Assembly: GCA_035546935.1 (NCBI GenBank)
Contig: DASZVP010000002.1
Location: 186,001-250,000 of the forward strand
Source: DASZVP01 sp035546935
GTDB taxonomy: Bacteria > Patescibacteriota > Saccharimonadia > Saccharimonadales > UBA4665
Length of the DNA stretch: 64,000 nucleotides
Direction of reading: 5' to 3'
The position numbers were made by a program, and so were the translations under genes. The notes under the pieces are model-generated. The model did no database searches. It was not told where the DNA came from and saw nothing but the letters and a program-made list of their open reading frames with translations. This document shows positions 42,322 to 50,925 of this stretch, piece by piece (position 1 is the stretch's first letter; every line of letters starts with the position of its first letter).

Positions 42322-43275
42322 ATGTCTTCCGGCAAGCCTCAGATTTTCGCAAGCGTAGAAACCGACCCGATCGTAATAGAACGAGAGCGAGCAGTTTTGC
42401 TCGGCATTGGCCAGTCACAAGAAGATACAACCAAAGATGTAATTTCTCAGTGTCAGGATATCTGTGCGCTGGGCCGAGAAGCCTGCAGGCTTCGTATGGC
42501 CATGGATCAAGTAGATTTAAGAATTAGTGCTGGCAGCCTTTCAGTAAAAGCTAGTTGCGATGAGTGCCCCAACCCTAACATTGCATTAAGAGCTGTTGAT
42601 AAGATTGTTGATCTGGCGGACCGACGTTATGCGGCAGTTACAGATGTTTACCTTGGTGACAAAGTAGAAAAGGAAATTGATCCAAGCATTTTCCATCTCA
42701 TAAAAGATGAGGAAAACGGCGATTATCATGTGATGAACGTCGAATCCTTCGAGGCGTTGGATGAAGGCCGCAAAAGCATTGCTAGCCGCATGCTTTATTT
42801 GCTGACAAGGGAATACTCCGGCCGTCCTCACCAATACGCTCGCACCATCTTTACTTCAGACAAATTACAAAAAGAAACCGGCTCCCGACTGCACATGTTT
42901 ATTGTTGCGGAAGCCTTGGAAAGTATGGTGAACGCGGCCGAGGGTGGATATCGAGGCTTCGGATCCAGACAGCGCGACTTACTAGTGAAAGCACATCGGT
43001 TAGCCGTTGAGTCGGGCATTGCTCAGGAGGTTGCCGCCGAAGAGGATAACCGAGATATACAAATAGACGCTTGTACATTTGGAGAGGATAACGGGCGTGT
43101 AAAACAACATTTACTAATTCGTTTTAGAGCCCGGAATCTCGGTGATTTAACTCGTTTGAGTGCAAAAGATCTTGCTACGGTTTTAAGTCCTGATGGTTTG
43201 GTTGCTGTGCGGGGAACACTATATAACCATGGTCTTTACCTTCGAGGCGAAGAGCCAACGATCGAAAACTACTAA
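42322..43275 (+). CDS. Unknown soluble protein with Cys clusters (317 aa)
   Basis: Not recognised. No signal peptide or transmembrane helix. Residues about 45-95 contain CQDICALGREAC and CDECPNP, which might bind zinc or an Fe-S cluster. The middle is helical (SRMLYLLTREYSGRPHQYA); the end HLLIRFRARNLGDLTR looks like a small beta-alpha domain. It has a near-consensus promoter, so it is probably well expressed. It stands alone between tmRNA and an ABC exporter. Confidence 0.6.
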   Translation: MSSGKPQIFASVETDPIVIERERAVLLGIGQSQEDTTKDVISQCQDICALGREACRLRMAMDQVDLRISAGSLSVKASCDECPNPNIALRAVDKIVDLADRRYAAVTDVYLGDKVEKEIDPSIFHLIKDEENGDYHVMNVESFEALDEGRKSIASRMLYLLTREYSGRPHQYARTIFTSDKLQKETGSRLHMFIVAEALESMVNAAEGGYRGFGSRQRDLLVKAHRLAVESGIAQEVAAEEDNRDIQIDACTFGEDNGRVKQHLLIRFRARNLGDLTRLSAKDLATVLSPDGLVAVRGTLYNHGLYLRGEEPTIENY

Positions 43276-43315
43276 CCTTCGATAACTTTCCGCTTGTGTT
43301 TGCTATGATGTTGGC

Positions 43316-44044
43316 ATGGACCCGTCCGTCAGTATCAAGAATCTGTCCGTAACGCTTGGCGGGTCAGTTAAGGCGCTGCGCGACGTAACTCTGGAGTTGC
43401 CGAAAGGGCAGACGATTGGTTTTATTGGGCCGAGTGGCGCCGGCAAAACCACGCTAATTAGGGCAATTGTCGGGCGACTACAAACCAAGCCGGGTAGCGT
43501 TGAAGTTTTTGGGCAGCCTGCCGGGTCGGCCAACTTGCGCTCCCAGCTCAGTTACATGACCCAGGAATTGTCTGTGTACAACGATCTGACTGTCCATCAA
43601 AACCTGGAATATTTTGCGGTTATGGCCGGTAAGACTCGTCGCCGCGAGGCAAAGGCTGCAGCAAATGAAGTGCTGCATACAGTTGAGCTCGCCAAGCAGG
43701 CCAACCAGCTGGTGTCTACACTGTCTGGCGGTCAAAAGCAAAGAGTTAGTCTGGGCGTGGCATTGCTGACCAAGCCGCCGCTGTTGGTTTTAGATGAGCC
43801 GACGGTTGGCCTCGACCCAGTTTTACGCGACAAACTTTGGCAACTGTTTAATCAGCTGGCCAAGCAGGGTACAACACTGATTATTTCCAGCCATTCCATG
43901 GACGAAGCGACCCGCTGCGACGACCTGGTATTAATCCGCGACGGCCAAGTGATCGCCCATGAGGCACCAAAAGAATTATTAAAACGCACGGGCGCCCGCG
44001 ATGTAGAAGATGCCTTTCTGAAATTAGTGGGAGACAAAAAATGA
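43316..44044 (+). CDS. ABC transporter ATP-binding protein
   Basis: 242 aa. Walker A GPSGAGKTT, Q-loop, signature LSGGQKQR, Walker B LLVLDEPTVGLDP and H-loop ISSHSMDEA. Belongs to the ABC-2/drug-resistance type exporters. TATGAT (extended) lies 6 nt before the ATG (leaderless). Overlaps the permease gene by 4 nt. Confidence 0.93.
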   Translation: MDPSVSIKNLSVTLGGSVKALRDVTLELPKGQTIGFIGPSGAGKTTLIRAIVGRLQTKPGSVEVFGQPAGSANLRSQLSYMTQELSVYNDLTVHQNLEYFAVMAGKTRRREAKAAANEVLHTVELAKQANQLVSTLSGGQKQRVSLGVALLTKPPLLVLDEPTVGLDPVLRDKLWQLFNQLAKQGTTLIISSHSMDEATRCDDLVLIRDGQVIAHEAPKELLKRTGARDVEDAFLKLVGDKK

Positions 44045-44781
44045 GCCTAACCCGCACATTCGCAGTGGCTCGACGGGTGCTCAACCAGCTGGCTCACGAT
44101 CACCGCACATTGGGACTGCTATTTGTTGTTCCGCCTCTGTTAATTGCACTTTTAAAATATGTGTTTGAGCACCAAGTCCGCGAATTTAATGCGTTGGCCC
44201 CCATGCTGCTGGGCATTTTCCCGATGGTGATGATGTTTTTGGTAACTTCTATTGCGACTTTACGCGAACGTACTAGCGGCACGCTCGATCGCCTGATGAC
44301 TATGCCGATGGCCAAGGCCGATTTCATTTTTGGCTATGCGCTGGCGTTTGCTTTGCTGGCTATAGTGCAGGCCAGTATTGCTTCAGCAGTGATGCTGGGT
44401 TTGCTGGGAGTTACGGTTTTAGGGGGCACCTTGGCGACGCTGATTGGCGCCGTGTTGGCAGCTTTGCTGGGAACCGCACTGGGCCTGTTTGCCAGCGCTT
44501 TTGCGGCCAGCGAGTTCCAGGCCGTGCAATTTATGCCGGCGTTTCTGTTCCCGCAATTGCTGACCTGCGGCCTGTTTGTGGCCCGTGATCAGATGGCCAA
44601 ACTGCTTCAGTGGTTTGCCGACATCATGCCGTTGACTTACAGCGTGGACGCCATGAAACAGGTCACGGTTCACGCCGGCTGGACCACTTCACATAGCCAC
44701 GATCTGATCGTGGTCGGCGCTTACACTGTGGCAGCTTTGGTTTTGGCTTCCATAACAATTCGGCGCCAGCAAAAAGCGTGA
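44041..44781 (+). CDS. ABC-2 type transporter permease
   Basis: 246 aa with six hydrophobic segments. LRERTSGTLDRLMTMPM and LFVARDQMAKLLQWFADIMPLTYSVDAM are typical of ABC-2 permeases that export drugs, lipids or polysaccharides. ATGA-coupled to the ATPase. Substrate unknown. Confidence 0.9.
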   Translation: MSLTRTFAVARRVLNQLAHDHRTLGLLFVVPPLLIALLKYVFEHQVREFNALAPMLLGIFPMVMMFLVTSIATLRERTSGTLDRLMTMPMAKADFIFGYALAFALLAIVQASIASAVMLGLLGVTVLGGTLATLIGAVLAALLGTALGLFASAFAASEFQAVQFMPAFLFPQLLTCGLFVARDQMAKLLQWFADIMPLTYSVDAMKQVTVHAGWTTSHSHDLIVVGAYTVAALVLASITIRRQQKA

Positions 44782-44854
44782 AGCTTGCAGGAAGATATCT
44801 CACTGCCCTGACGGAGTAGTCCGCTATACTCGTAGAGACAAAACAGGAGAAGAC

Positions 44855-45661
44855 ATGGCCGAAATTTCTGCGGCACAAGCAGGTAGTTTAAAACTTGGTG
44901 AGCTGACCGTGAACCGACTCGGTCTGGGTACAAATCGCCTAACTGATACCCCGGATAACCACAAATTGTTGCAGCGGGCTTTGGAGCTAGGCGTGAATTT
45001 TATCGATACCGCTCACCGCTATCAAAACGGTGCCAGCGAAACCACTATCGGTAACGCGCTAGCACCGTTTGCGGATGGGCTAGTGGTGGCTACAAAAGGC
45101 GGCTGGGACAACGACAGCCTGGACGATATTCGTCTGCAGCTGACTCAGAGCCTGCAGCGTCTCAAAACCGACCACATCGATCTTTATCAGCTGCACCGCA
45201 TCAACCCCAATGTGCGTTTGCGCGACACCATGGAGTTGTTTAGGGAGTTTCAAGATGAAGACAAAATTCGCCACATTGGTTTGAGCGAAGTCAGCTTGGA
45301 ACAGCTGAAGGAGGCGCTGGAAGTTGTGCCGATTGTCAGCGTGCAAAACCAGTACAACTTGGTGCAGCGCCAATACGACGAGCTGGTCGATTTTTGTGCC
45401 GACCACGGAACTGTCTTTATTCCGTGGTTCCCGCTCGGCGGTCTGGGCGGTGATGCCGCCAGGGTCGAAAACTTGCTGGCGAACCTATCGGTAAAATATC
45501 AGGCAACTCCGCAGCAGCTTTCGCTGGCCTGGCTTTTGAAGCGCTCACCAACAATGTTGCCAATTCCGGGCACGCTGTCGATTGAGCATTTGGAAGACAA
45601 TTTGCGAGCCGCTTCGATCGAACTTAGCGACGCAGACTACCAGCATATGCTCAGCCTCTGA
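44855..45661 (+). CDS. Aldo/keto reductase
   Basis: 268 aa TIM barrel. Catalytic Asp and Tyr in NFIDTAHRYQNG, Lys in VATKGG and His in LYQLHRINP; NADPH-binding LPIPGTLSIEHLEDNLRA near the end. Reduces aldehydes or ketones. TATACT at 44825-44830 and AGGAGA before the ATG give a conventional leader of about 18 nt. Confidence 0.92.
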   Translation: MAEISAAQAGSLKLGELTVNRLGLGTNRLTDTPDNHKLLQRALELGVNFIDTAHRYQNGASETTIGNALAPFADGLVVATKGGWDNDSLDDIRLQLTQSLQRLKTDHIDLYQLHRINPNVRLRDTMELFREFQDEDKIRHIGLSEVSLEQLKEALEVVPIVSVQNQYNLVQRQYDELVDFCADHGTVFIPWFPLGGLGGDAARVENLLANLSVKYQATPQQLSLAWLLKRSPTMLPIPGTLSIEHLEDNLRAASIELSDADYQHMLSL

Positions 45662-45726
45662 CCCCTGTTAAACTGTGGTCTATTTGACCCTATCGCGACC
45701 GACCCGGTAGCCGTACAATGGTCGCA

Positions 45727-47112
45727 ATGGAAAGGGTAGAACAGCTGCCTGAGCAACGCGGCATTGAGGAAGTGAGCCAGCGTTTGCATTTTGAAACAGC
45801 CTCACAACGGCGTCTTGCCGTGGGCGCTTTAGCCGTCGTCGAACTGGGTGTTTTAGCCTTAGGCATCCGCCAGCTGACTCATGAACGGCTGGACGAAAAG
45901 CCGTCCGTGGTTCAAATAGCCGAGCCCCAACCGCACCACCTGACGGCGCATAAGCATCATCACCATCATCACAAATCACATCCCAAGCCGGCCCACAAAA
46001 CCGCAGATATTAAAACGGTGCCAACGGCCGTTCCAGCTCTGCCGCCACAGCCCACCGAGCATGTTGGCCGTGGCAAAACCGCCGCCGTTGAACAGGCTCA
46101 TGTTCAACCACATCACTCCAAACACTGGCACAAGACAAACCACCCTCATCACGGCAAGGCTTTCGATCTCGAACATTTATTTGGCAATGGCATCTCTGCC
46201 GATATATCCTGGCCAAAAAATAACTGCAAAGCTTTGATCCCCGACTTTGTGGAGTTTGGCCGAGTCGGGCTCAACGGTGGTAATAATTTCGAAGAAAACA
46301 GCTGTTTAAAGAGAGAAGTTCGCAAATTTGGTGTGCTACCTACCAGCCTGTATGTTAATAGCGGCTTTCACAGCAAAAACTACGCCCTGAAGCAGAAGCC
46401 GCAAATTAAAGAAGACTGCCCACACCAGAGTGCTGCCTGTGTGGCTAAACATTGGGGTTACCTAGCCGGACTTTTCGATATTCAGCTGGCGATTGATAAC
46501 CATGTGTACGAGCCCAACATCGCTATAGATGTGGAAGGCCAAATCCCGGCTTGGTCGCACAATAAAACAGCGAACACGGCCAGCCTAAAAGGCGAGATCG
46601 CCGGCTTAAAAGCCGGTGCTCGACGGGCCGGACTAATTGAGCCCATGATCGAGTTCTATTACGCGCCCTACGGCTGGAATGCTATTGCGGGTAACTCTCA
46701 GTTTAAGCACATCCCGGTCTGGCTGGCGCATGGCCATGTCAGTAAAGATGTTGCTCGCGCGGCTTGCGACGATCAAGACGAGACCTATCACACGCACAGC
46801 GGCGGACCGTTGGTAGCTGTCCAATATGTAGTTGATGATCTGCGCGTCCAAAAGCCCAAACATCCCAACAAATGGGTGACCGAAGACCTGGACCTTAGCG
46901 TGGCCTGTCCAGCGCCATTCCACAGCGTTTATCACCCTCCCGAGTGGCACAAGCAGCACGACAAAAAACAGCGCGCACAGCACAAACGAAAAGCCGCTCA
47001 CGACTTGGCGAGCGGCTTAAGATATTCGGCCTACGTAGACAAACGAAGACCCAAGCAAGGGGCGGCTAGGCGCGTACCTCCCGCGCGATTAGCATCATCG
47101 TCTGCCCGTTAG
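45727..47112 (+). CDS. Membrane-anchored GH25-like protein with His-rich linker
   Basis: 461 aa. Transmembrane helix at about 30-48, then a His/Lys/Pro-rich linker including HKHHHHHHKSHPKPAHK. From about 155 a TIM-barrel-like domain opens with ISADISWPKNNC, then FGRVGLNGG and LPTSLYVNSGF, as in actinobacterial GH25/DUF1906-type proteins. Probably wall hydrolase or binding. The His run may bind metal. The last 35 residues are basic and overlap a minus-strand terminator and small gene. ATG 45727 is used because TACAAT ends 7 nt before it; the upstream ATG lies inside the -10. Confidence 0.72.
   Translation: MERVEQLPEQRGIEEVSQRLHFETASQRRLAVGALAVVELGVLALGIRQLTHERLDEKPSVVQIAEPQPHHLTAHKHHHHHHKSHPKPAHKTADIKTVPTAVPALPPQPTEHVGRGKTAAVEQAHVQPHHSKHWHKTNHPHHGKAFDLEHLFGNGISADISWPKNNCKALIPDFVEFGRVGLNGGNNFEENSCLKREVRKFGVLPTSLYVNSGFHSKNYALKQKPQIKEDCPHQSAACVAKHWGYLAGLFDIQLAIDNHVYEPNIAIDVEGQIPAWSHNKTANTASLKGEIAGLKAGARRAGLIEPMIEFYYAPYGWNAIAGNSQFKHIPVWLAHGHVSKDVARAACDDQDETYHTHSGGPLVAVQYVVDDLRVQKPKHPNKWVTEDLDLSVACPAPFHSVYHPPEWHKQHDKKQRAQHKRKAAHDLASGLRYSAYVDKRRPKQGAARRVPPARLASSSAR
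46984..47018 (-). terminator. Minus-strand terminator inside the GH25-like gene
   Basis: Read on the minus strand: AAGCCGCTC, 10-nt loop, GAGCGGCTT, then TTCGTTT. No plus-strand U-run. Fits the end of the small gene at 47066-47161. Confidence 0.55.
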
Positions 47113-47161
47113 ATCTAGGACTTGGCAATGGATTACCCCCTTTCTTTGTTTTAATGTTCAT
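47066..47161 (-). CDS. Candidate small protein (31 aa), antisense to GH25-like 3' end
   Basis: Minus-strand TACAAT (47168-47173) ends 6 nt before an ATG, the same spacing as other leaderless genes here, and a terminator follows 48 nt after the stop. The product starts MNIKTKKGGNPLPSPRSNG and is basic. Not recognised. Support is from signals only, so the call is tentative. Confidence 0.35.
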   Translation of the reverse strand: MNIKTKKGGNPLPSPRSNGQTMMLIAREVRA

Positions 47162-47266
47162 ACTTTTATTGTATACGATCTGTCAAACCATAAGCGTTCG
47201 CGTGAGCAATTTTACTGCTATTGCGGACCGGCTTTGCCATACTGTGGCTACGAAGGGAGAGTAAAG

Positions 47267-47548
47267 ATGCCGCCAGACGAACCGAGCAGCGAAGAGCAGA
47301 TTGAACAGCTGCCCGAAGACAATGACACGCCCTTTTCGCCGGCCGATCCACCGCGCGATCCAGATGCCGAAGCTGACGACGATCGACAGCTCGAGGAAAC
47401 CCGAGTCGATGACACCCACCCTGTAACAGACACCGATATCGATCAAGATGAAATGTATGACGCTGGCCTAGCCGAGGCGAGCGGTGAGATTGAGCCCAAT
47501 GCCGGCAGTGATGTAGTGGGCTACACACCCCCGGACGACCAACCATAA
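47267..47548 (+). CDS. Small acidic protein (93 aa)
   Basis: Very rich in Asp, Glu and Pro (DPDAEADDDRQLEETRVDD); probably disordered. GGGAG lies 8 nt before the ATG and CATACT about 25 nt upstream. Not recognised. No membrane segment. Confidence 0.6.
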   Translation: MPPDEPSSEEQIEQLPEDNDTPFSPADPPRDPDAEADDDRQLEETRVDDTHPVTDTDIDQDEMYDAGLAEASGEIEPNAGSDVVGYTPPDDQP

Positions 47549-47553
47549 TCTTC

Positions 47554-47582
47554 TTGTCATCTGGGGTCACATCTGTTACACT
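47554..47582 (+). promoter_or_regulatory. Promoter of RRM gene with long 5' UTR
   Basis: TTGTCA, 17-nt spacer, TACACT. The UTR of about 120 nt can pair GCTGCC (about 47600) with GGCAGC (about 47649). Confidence 0.75.
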
Positions 47583-47709
47583 AGCGGGGCTAGACGAAAA
47601 GCTGCCAAATTAATAGTAAGTTCTAGATCTAAGGTACGTGTTCCGAGGGGCAGCTAACGCGGTTGATTGCCAAGTTACCTCCACGACAATAAAACAGGAG
47701 TGCTATCTA

Positions 47710-47967
47710 ATGGCAACCAAACTCTTTGTGGGTTCCCTAGCTTGGGCAACCACTGACGACGGTCTGAAAGCTGCTTTCGAAGCTGCCGGTACCGTTGTCT
47801 CAGCCAACGTCATCATGGACCGGGAAACTGGCCGCAGCCGCGGTTTCGGTTTCGTGGAAATGAGCAGCGACGAAGAGGCTAAGGCTGCTGTCGAAAAGCT
47901 GAACAACAGCGAACTCGATGGCCGCACCATCACCGTGAGCGAAGCTCGCCCGCGCACCGACCGCTAA
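47710..47967 (+). CDS. RRM-type RNA-binding protein
   Basis: 85 aa, a single RNA recognition motif. RNP2 LFVGSL and RNP1 RGFGFVEM with conserved aromatics. Similar to small cyanobacterial and CPR RNA-binding proteins that act in cold adaptation or RNA stability. CAGGAG lies upstream of the ATG; a long structured 5' UTR and a strong terminator flank it. Monocistronic. Confidence 0.92.
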   Translation: MATKLFVGSLAWATTDDGLKAAFEAAGTVVSANVIMDRETGRSRGFGFVEMSSDEEAKAAVEKLNNSELDGRTITVSEARPRTDR

Positions 47968-47986
47968 TTCAGCAGTTGGAAACGAA

Positions 47987-48017
47987 AACAGCCCCGGATG
48001 ACCGGGGCTGTTTTTTT
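47987..48017 (+). terminator. Terminator after RRM gene
   Basis: 11-bp perfect stem AACAGCCCCGG/CCGGGGCTGTT, loop ATGA, then T-run. Confidence 0.95.
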
Positions 48018-48029
48018 ATGACTCGCCGG

Positions 48030-48755
48030 CTATTTCAGGAAGTTTATGATGCTCTGGGCATCATTGCTGGCGACCCGAATGTCGGCCTGCGCAGTTTGCA
48101 GTTGGTCGCGGTAACCGCTCAACAGTGAGGGGTTGCTATTACGGTCATTTGGCTGAAAACCAAGAACTGTGCTTCCGACCTGGCTGGAAATTGCCTGGGC
48201 AGCAGCAATTTTAGCGTTCATGTCTGTTAACAGTGCTTGCTCAGTGCTGATGTCCTGGCCTTTGCTCTGGGCCGTAGACAGGCTGGTCTGCAATTTGCCC
48301 GCCAGTACGGTCAGTTTAGCCTCGGCTACTTGCTGAGCATCTGCAGCACGCACCAGCTGAATCTTCGGCACGATTAAGGCGTAAACCCGGTATTCAGTGA
48401 TGATGCTCAGAGCATCGCTGGCGGCCGTGTTGACGTCAGTATCTGCATCGAGTTTAGTTTTTAGATTAGTCAGGTCGGTGATCTCGGCTTGGACTGCTGC
48501 GGTCAAGTTGCTTTTGTCGGCGTCTGAAAGTTTAGAGCCGGAAGGCACCTTTGAACTCAGACGGTTCAAGGTTTTGAGGCGCCGCTCAATTTCCTTATCG
48601 CCGCGGCTAATAATTCGCTGCAAGCGTGTCGTGGAGTTGGCGTTGGCGCTGGCTGCGGCTGGGCGTGTCACTGCGTAAGCTGGCGCAAAGCTTAGTGCCA
48701 AGCTTCCTACCAGCAGGCCGCTGGTCAGGCTTAGGCGAGAAATAATTCTTTTCAT
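48030..48755 (-). CDS. Secreted helical protein
   Basis: 241 aa. Signal peptide ending APAYAV; the mature chain is helical and rich in Ala, Lys, Asp and Gln with no Cys, like a long bundle. AAGGAG precedes the ATG and a prepilin gene lies 16 nt upstream, so a joint role in surface fibres is possible but unproven. Confidence 0.7.
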   Translation of the reverse strand: MKRIISRLSLTSGLLVGSLALSFAPAYAVTRPAAASANANSTTRLQRIISRGDKEIERRLKTLNRLSSKVPSGSKLSDADKSNLTAAVQAEITDLTNLKTKLDADTDVNTAASDALSIITEYRVYALIVPKIQLVRAADAQQVAEAKLTVLAGKLQTSLSTAQSKGQDISTEQALLTDMNAKIAAAQAISSQVGSTVLGFQPNDRNSNPSLLSGYRDQLQTAQADIRVASNDAQSIINFLK

Positions 48756-48771
48756 AGGTGGCTCCTTATGT

Positions 48772-49095
48772 TTATTCAGGCACCGACGTGAATGTCGACT
48801 GATCTTTAAAACTGCTGTTCACGCCACTTAAGTACTGGCTGCTGCTTGCACTGGAGCTGTTGATGTCATTGAGCTCACTTTGCAGGCTGCTGGTCTCGCC
48901 GCCTGATGCAGATTTAGTAGCGGCTGAGCCAGCCTTATTGCTTGAACTTGATGTGGCGGCGTTGAGTACCTTATTGCTGGCTTTACTGCTGTGGTAAACA
49001 TACCAGCCCACAAAGGCGACTAGGGCGATAATGACGATTACCAAAACGGTTTCGATCGCGCTGTAGCCTTGTTCCTGATGTCGTTTATGCGACAT
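48772..49095 (-). CDS. Type IV prepilin-like protein
   Basis: 107 aa. SHKRHQEQG precedes YSAIETVLVIVIIALVAFVG: the G-Y prepilin peptidase site with Glu at +5 of the mature chain and a hydrophobic helix. The rest is Ser/Ala/Thr-rich and small. ATG 49095 follows AAGGAG. First gene of a two-gene operon with the secreted helical protein. No pilus motor genes lie in this window. Confidence 0.85.
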   Translation of the reverse strand: MSHKRHQEQGYSAIETVLVIVIIALVAFVGWYVYHSSKASNKVLNAATSSSSNKAGSAATKSASGGETSSLQSELNDINSSSASSSQYLSGVNSSFKDQSTFTSVPE

Positions 49096-49168
49096 AAATT
49101 TCTCCTTAATGTTAAGCTTAAGCTTTACTTTACGCCTGCCAGGCAGGTCAGGCAAGTAAGCTGGCCGC

Positions 49169-49197
49169 TTGACCGCTATCTGTCAAAACGCTAGTCT
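49169..49197 (+). promoter_or_regulatory. Trehalase promoter
   Basis: TTGACC (49169-49174), 17-nt spacer, TAGTCT (49192-49197), 7 nt before the ATG at 49205. Confidence 0.75.
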
Positions 49198-49204
49198 GAA
49201 ACTG

Positions 49205-50485
49205 ATGTCACCATTTCAAAAAGCCCGGCAATTAATGTCGCAAACCTTCCGCTGGTCTTTTCGCCCAGATAAGGAGCTGGCACCTGCTGACGTGGCCGCC
49301 GCCCGAGCTTACATCGATGATTATTGGAAAAAAGTTGAACGCTTTCACCCTAAAGACGACGAGAGTTTGCTGGGTTTGCCCAAACCGTATTTAGTGCCAT
49401 CCTACCGCGCCAAAACCGGGTTTGACTACAACGAACTTTATTACTGGGACAGCTACTTTATGGTCCAGGGCATGCTTGATGCCGACCACCGGGAACTTGT
49501 CGAAGGCATTTTGGAAGACCTCATCGCTCTGTTTAAGCGGTTCGGCGTCATACCCAACGCCTCCCGCACTTATCTTATGGGTCGCTCACAACCACCCTTT
49601 CTCAGCACTTTTATCTTTGATGTTTATCAGGCTTACGAGCCGGGTGATAAGTGGCTGAAAGAGGCAATTGAAATTGCCAAAAAGGAATATGAGGTCGTAT
49701 GGATGGGCGTTAAAAAACCCAATGAGCGACAGGTCTACAAGGGATTAAGCCGCTACTATGACATTAATTATCTGCACGATTTGGCTGAGGCAGAAAGCGG
49801 CTGGGACATGACACCGCGCTTTAACCGCCGAGCACTCAATTTTTTGCCGGTCGATTTGAACGCGCTGCTCTACAAATACGAAGCCGACTTTGCCCGCGCG
49901 GCCCGCATTTTTGGCGACAAACGGGAAGCCGCCAAGTGGGACGACGCCGCGGCCGTGCGCAAAAGAAACATGGACAAGCTGATGTGGGACGGCTTGCGCG
50001 GGCTGTACTACGACTACAACTACGTCAAGCAAAAGCGCGGCAATGTTAGCAGCCTGGCGACTTTTTATCCGATGTGGGCCGGCATGGTTACCGACAAACA
50101 GGCTGCCAGCCTGGTTAAAGCGCTGCGCCGCTTTGAAAATAAAGGCGGTCTGGCGACCACTGACGTGCTGCCGGTCGGTCAATTTGTTTTCGGCTCAATG
50201 CCAACTCAGTGGGCTTATCCCAACGGTTGGGCACCGTTGCACTTTATTGTCGTTAAAGGCCTTGAGCGCTACGGCTACCACAAAGATGCCCGGCGCATCG
50301 CCATGAAGTGGCTGAAAACCAATTTGCACTGGTTTGAAAAAGAACACATGTTTCTGGAAAAATACAATGTCGTCTCGCCGGAGAAACCGCCGGTTAAAGG
50401 CGTCTACCCTATGCAAACCGGCTTCGGCTGGACCAATGCCGTCTTCGAGCGCTTTTGCCGCGATTACGTCGATCGACTTGAATAG
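49205..50485 (+). CDS. Trehalase (GH37-like)
   Basis: 426 aa, no signal peptide, so cytosolic. ELYYWDSYFMVQGM and QWAYPNGWAPLHFI match the two trehalase signatures, with RFGVIPNASRTYLMGRSQPP in the substrate groove. Splits trehalose into two glucoses. The start at 49205 is set by the promoter (leaderless). It would let the cell use trehalose from its host or surroundings, feeding the pgk/tpiA glycolysis. Confidence 0.9.
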   Translation: MSPFQKARQLMSQTFRWSFRPDKELAPADVAAARAYIDDYWKKVERFHPKDDESLLGLPKPYLVPSYRAKTGFDYNELYYWDSYFMVQGMLDADHRELVEGILEDLIALFKRFGVIPNASRTYLMGRSQPPFLSTFIFDVYQAYEPGDKWLKEAIEIAKKEYEVVWMGVKKPNERQVYKGLSRYYDINYLHDLAEAESGWDMTPRFNRRALNFLPVDLNALLYKYEADFARAARIFGDKREAAKWDDAAAVRKRNMDKLMWDGLRGLYYDYNYVKQKRGNVSSLATFYPMWAGMVTDKQAASLVKALRRFENKGGLATTDVLPVGQFVFGSMPTQWAYPNGWAPLHFIVVKGLERYGYHKDARRIAMKWLKTNLHWFEKEHMFLEKYNVVSPEKPPVKGVYPMQTGFGWTNAVFERFCRDYVDRLE

Positions 50486-50569
50486 CTAAAACTTAAAATA
50501 TTCTTAAATTTGGCAGAAAAGTTGGCAATTTCCTTGGCCTGGTCGCCACAACAGGGCTACAATCAACAT

Positions 50570-50920
50570 ATGACAAGTGTGACAGATGATTCTTTTCAGC
50601 AAAGCTTGCGGAAAATCATCCGTGAGGAAGTGGGCACCATTGTTCGCGAGGAAGTGCGGCCAATCATTCGTGAGGAAGTACGACCAATCATCCGTGAGGA
50701 AGTACGGCCAATCATCCGCGAAGAAACGGCTGACATGCGTGCTGACATAGCTGCCATCAAAAAAGTCCAGGGGCAGCATAGTCTGCAACTGGGCGAAATC
50801 AATGCCACACTCGGTGGTATCAAAAATACCTTGCGAGGCCATAGCCGTGAAATTCATCGGACGGCCGTATTACTCGAAGACCTTGACGATCGGTTTAAAG
50901 CCGCTGCCGAGCTCAATTAA
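50570..50920 (+). CDS. Tandem-repeat coiled-coil protein (116 aa)
   Basis: Residues about 12-50 repeat an 8-residue REEVRPII unit (IIREEVGTIVREEVRPII and on), visible as 24-nt repeats in DNA at about 50610-50730. A helical C-terminus (ADIAAIKKVQGQHSLQLGEI) follows. Similar idea to the 25910 product. Role unknown. TACAAT ends 6 nt before the ATG (leaderless), so the longer upstream frame is rejected. Confidence 0.68.
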   Translation: MTSVTDDSFQQSLRKIIREEVGTIVREEVRPIIREEVRPIIREEVRPIIREETADMRADIAAIKKVQGQHSLQLGEINATLGGIKNTLRGHSREIHRTAVLLEDLDDRFKAAAELN

Positions 50921-50925
50921 AGTGC

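Noticed and set aside
40076..43275. Possible island integrated at ssrA
   Set aside because: tmRNA is a common integration site, but I see no integrase, no duplicated tmRNA 3' end and no other mobile genes nearby.
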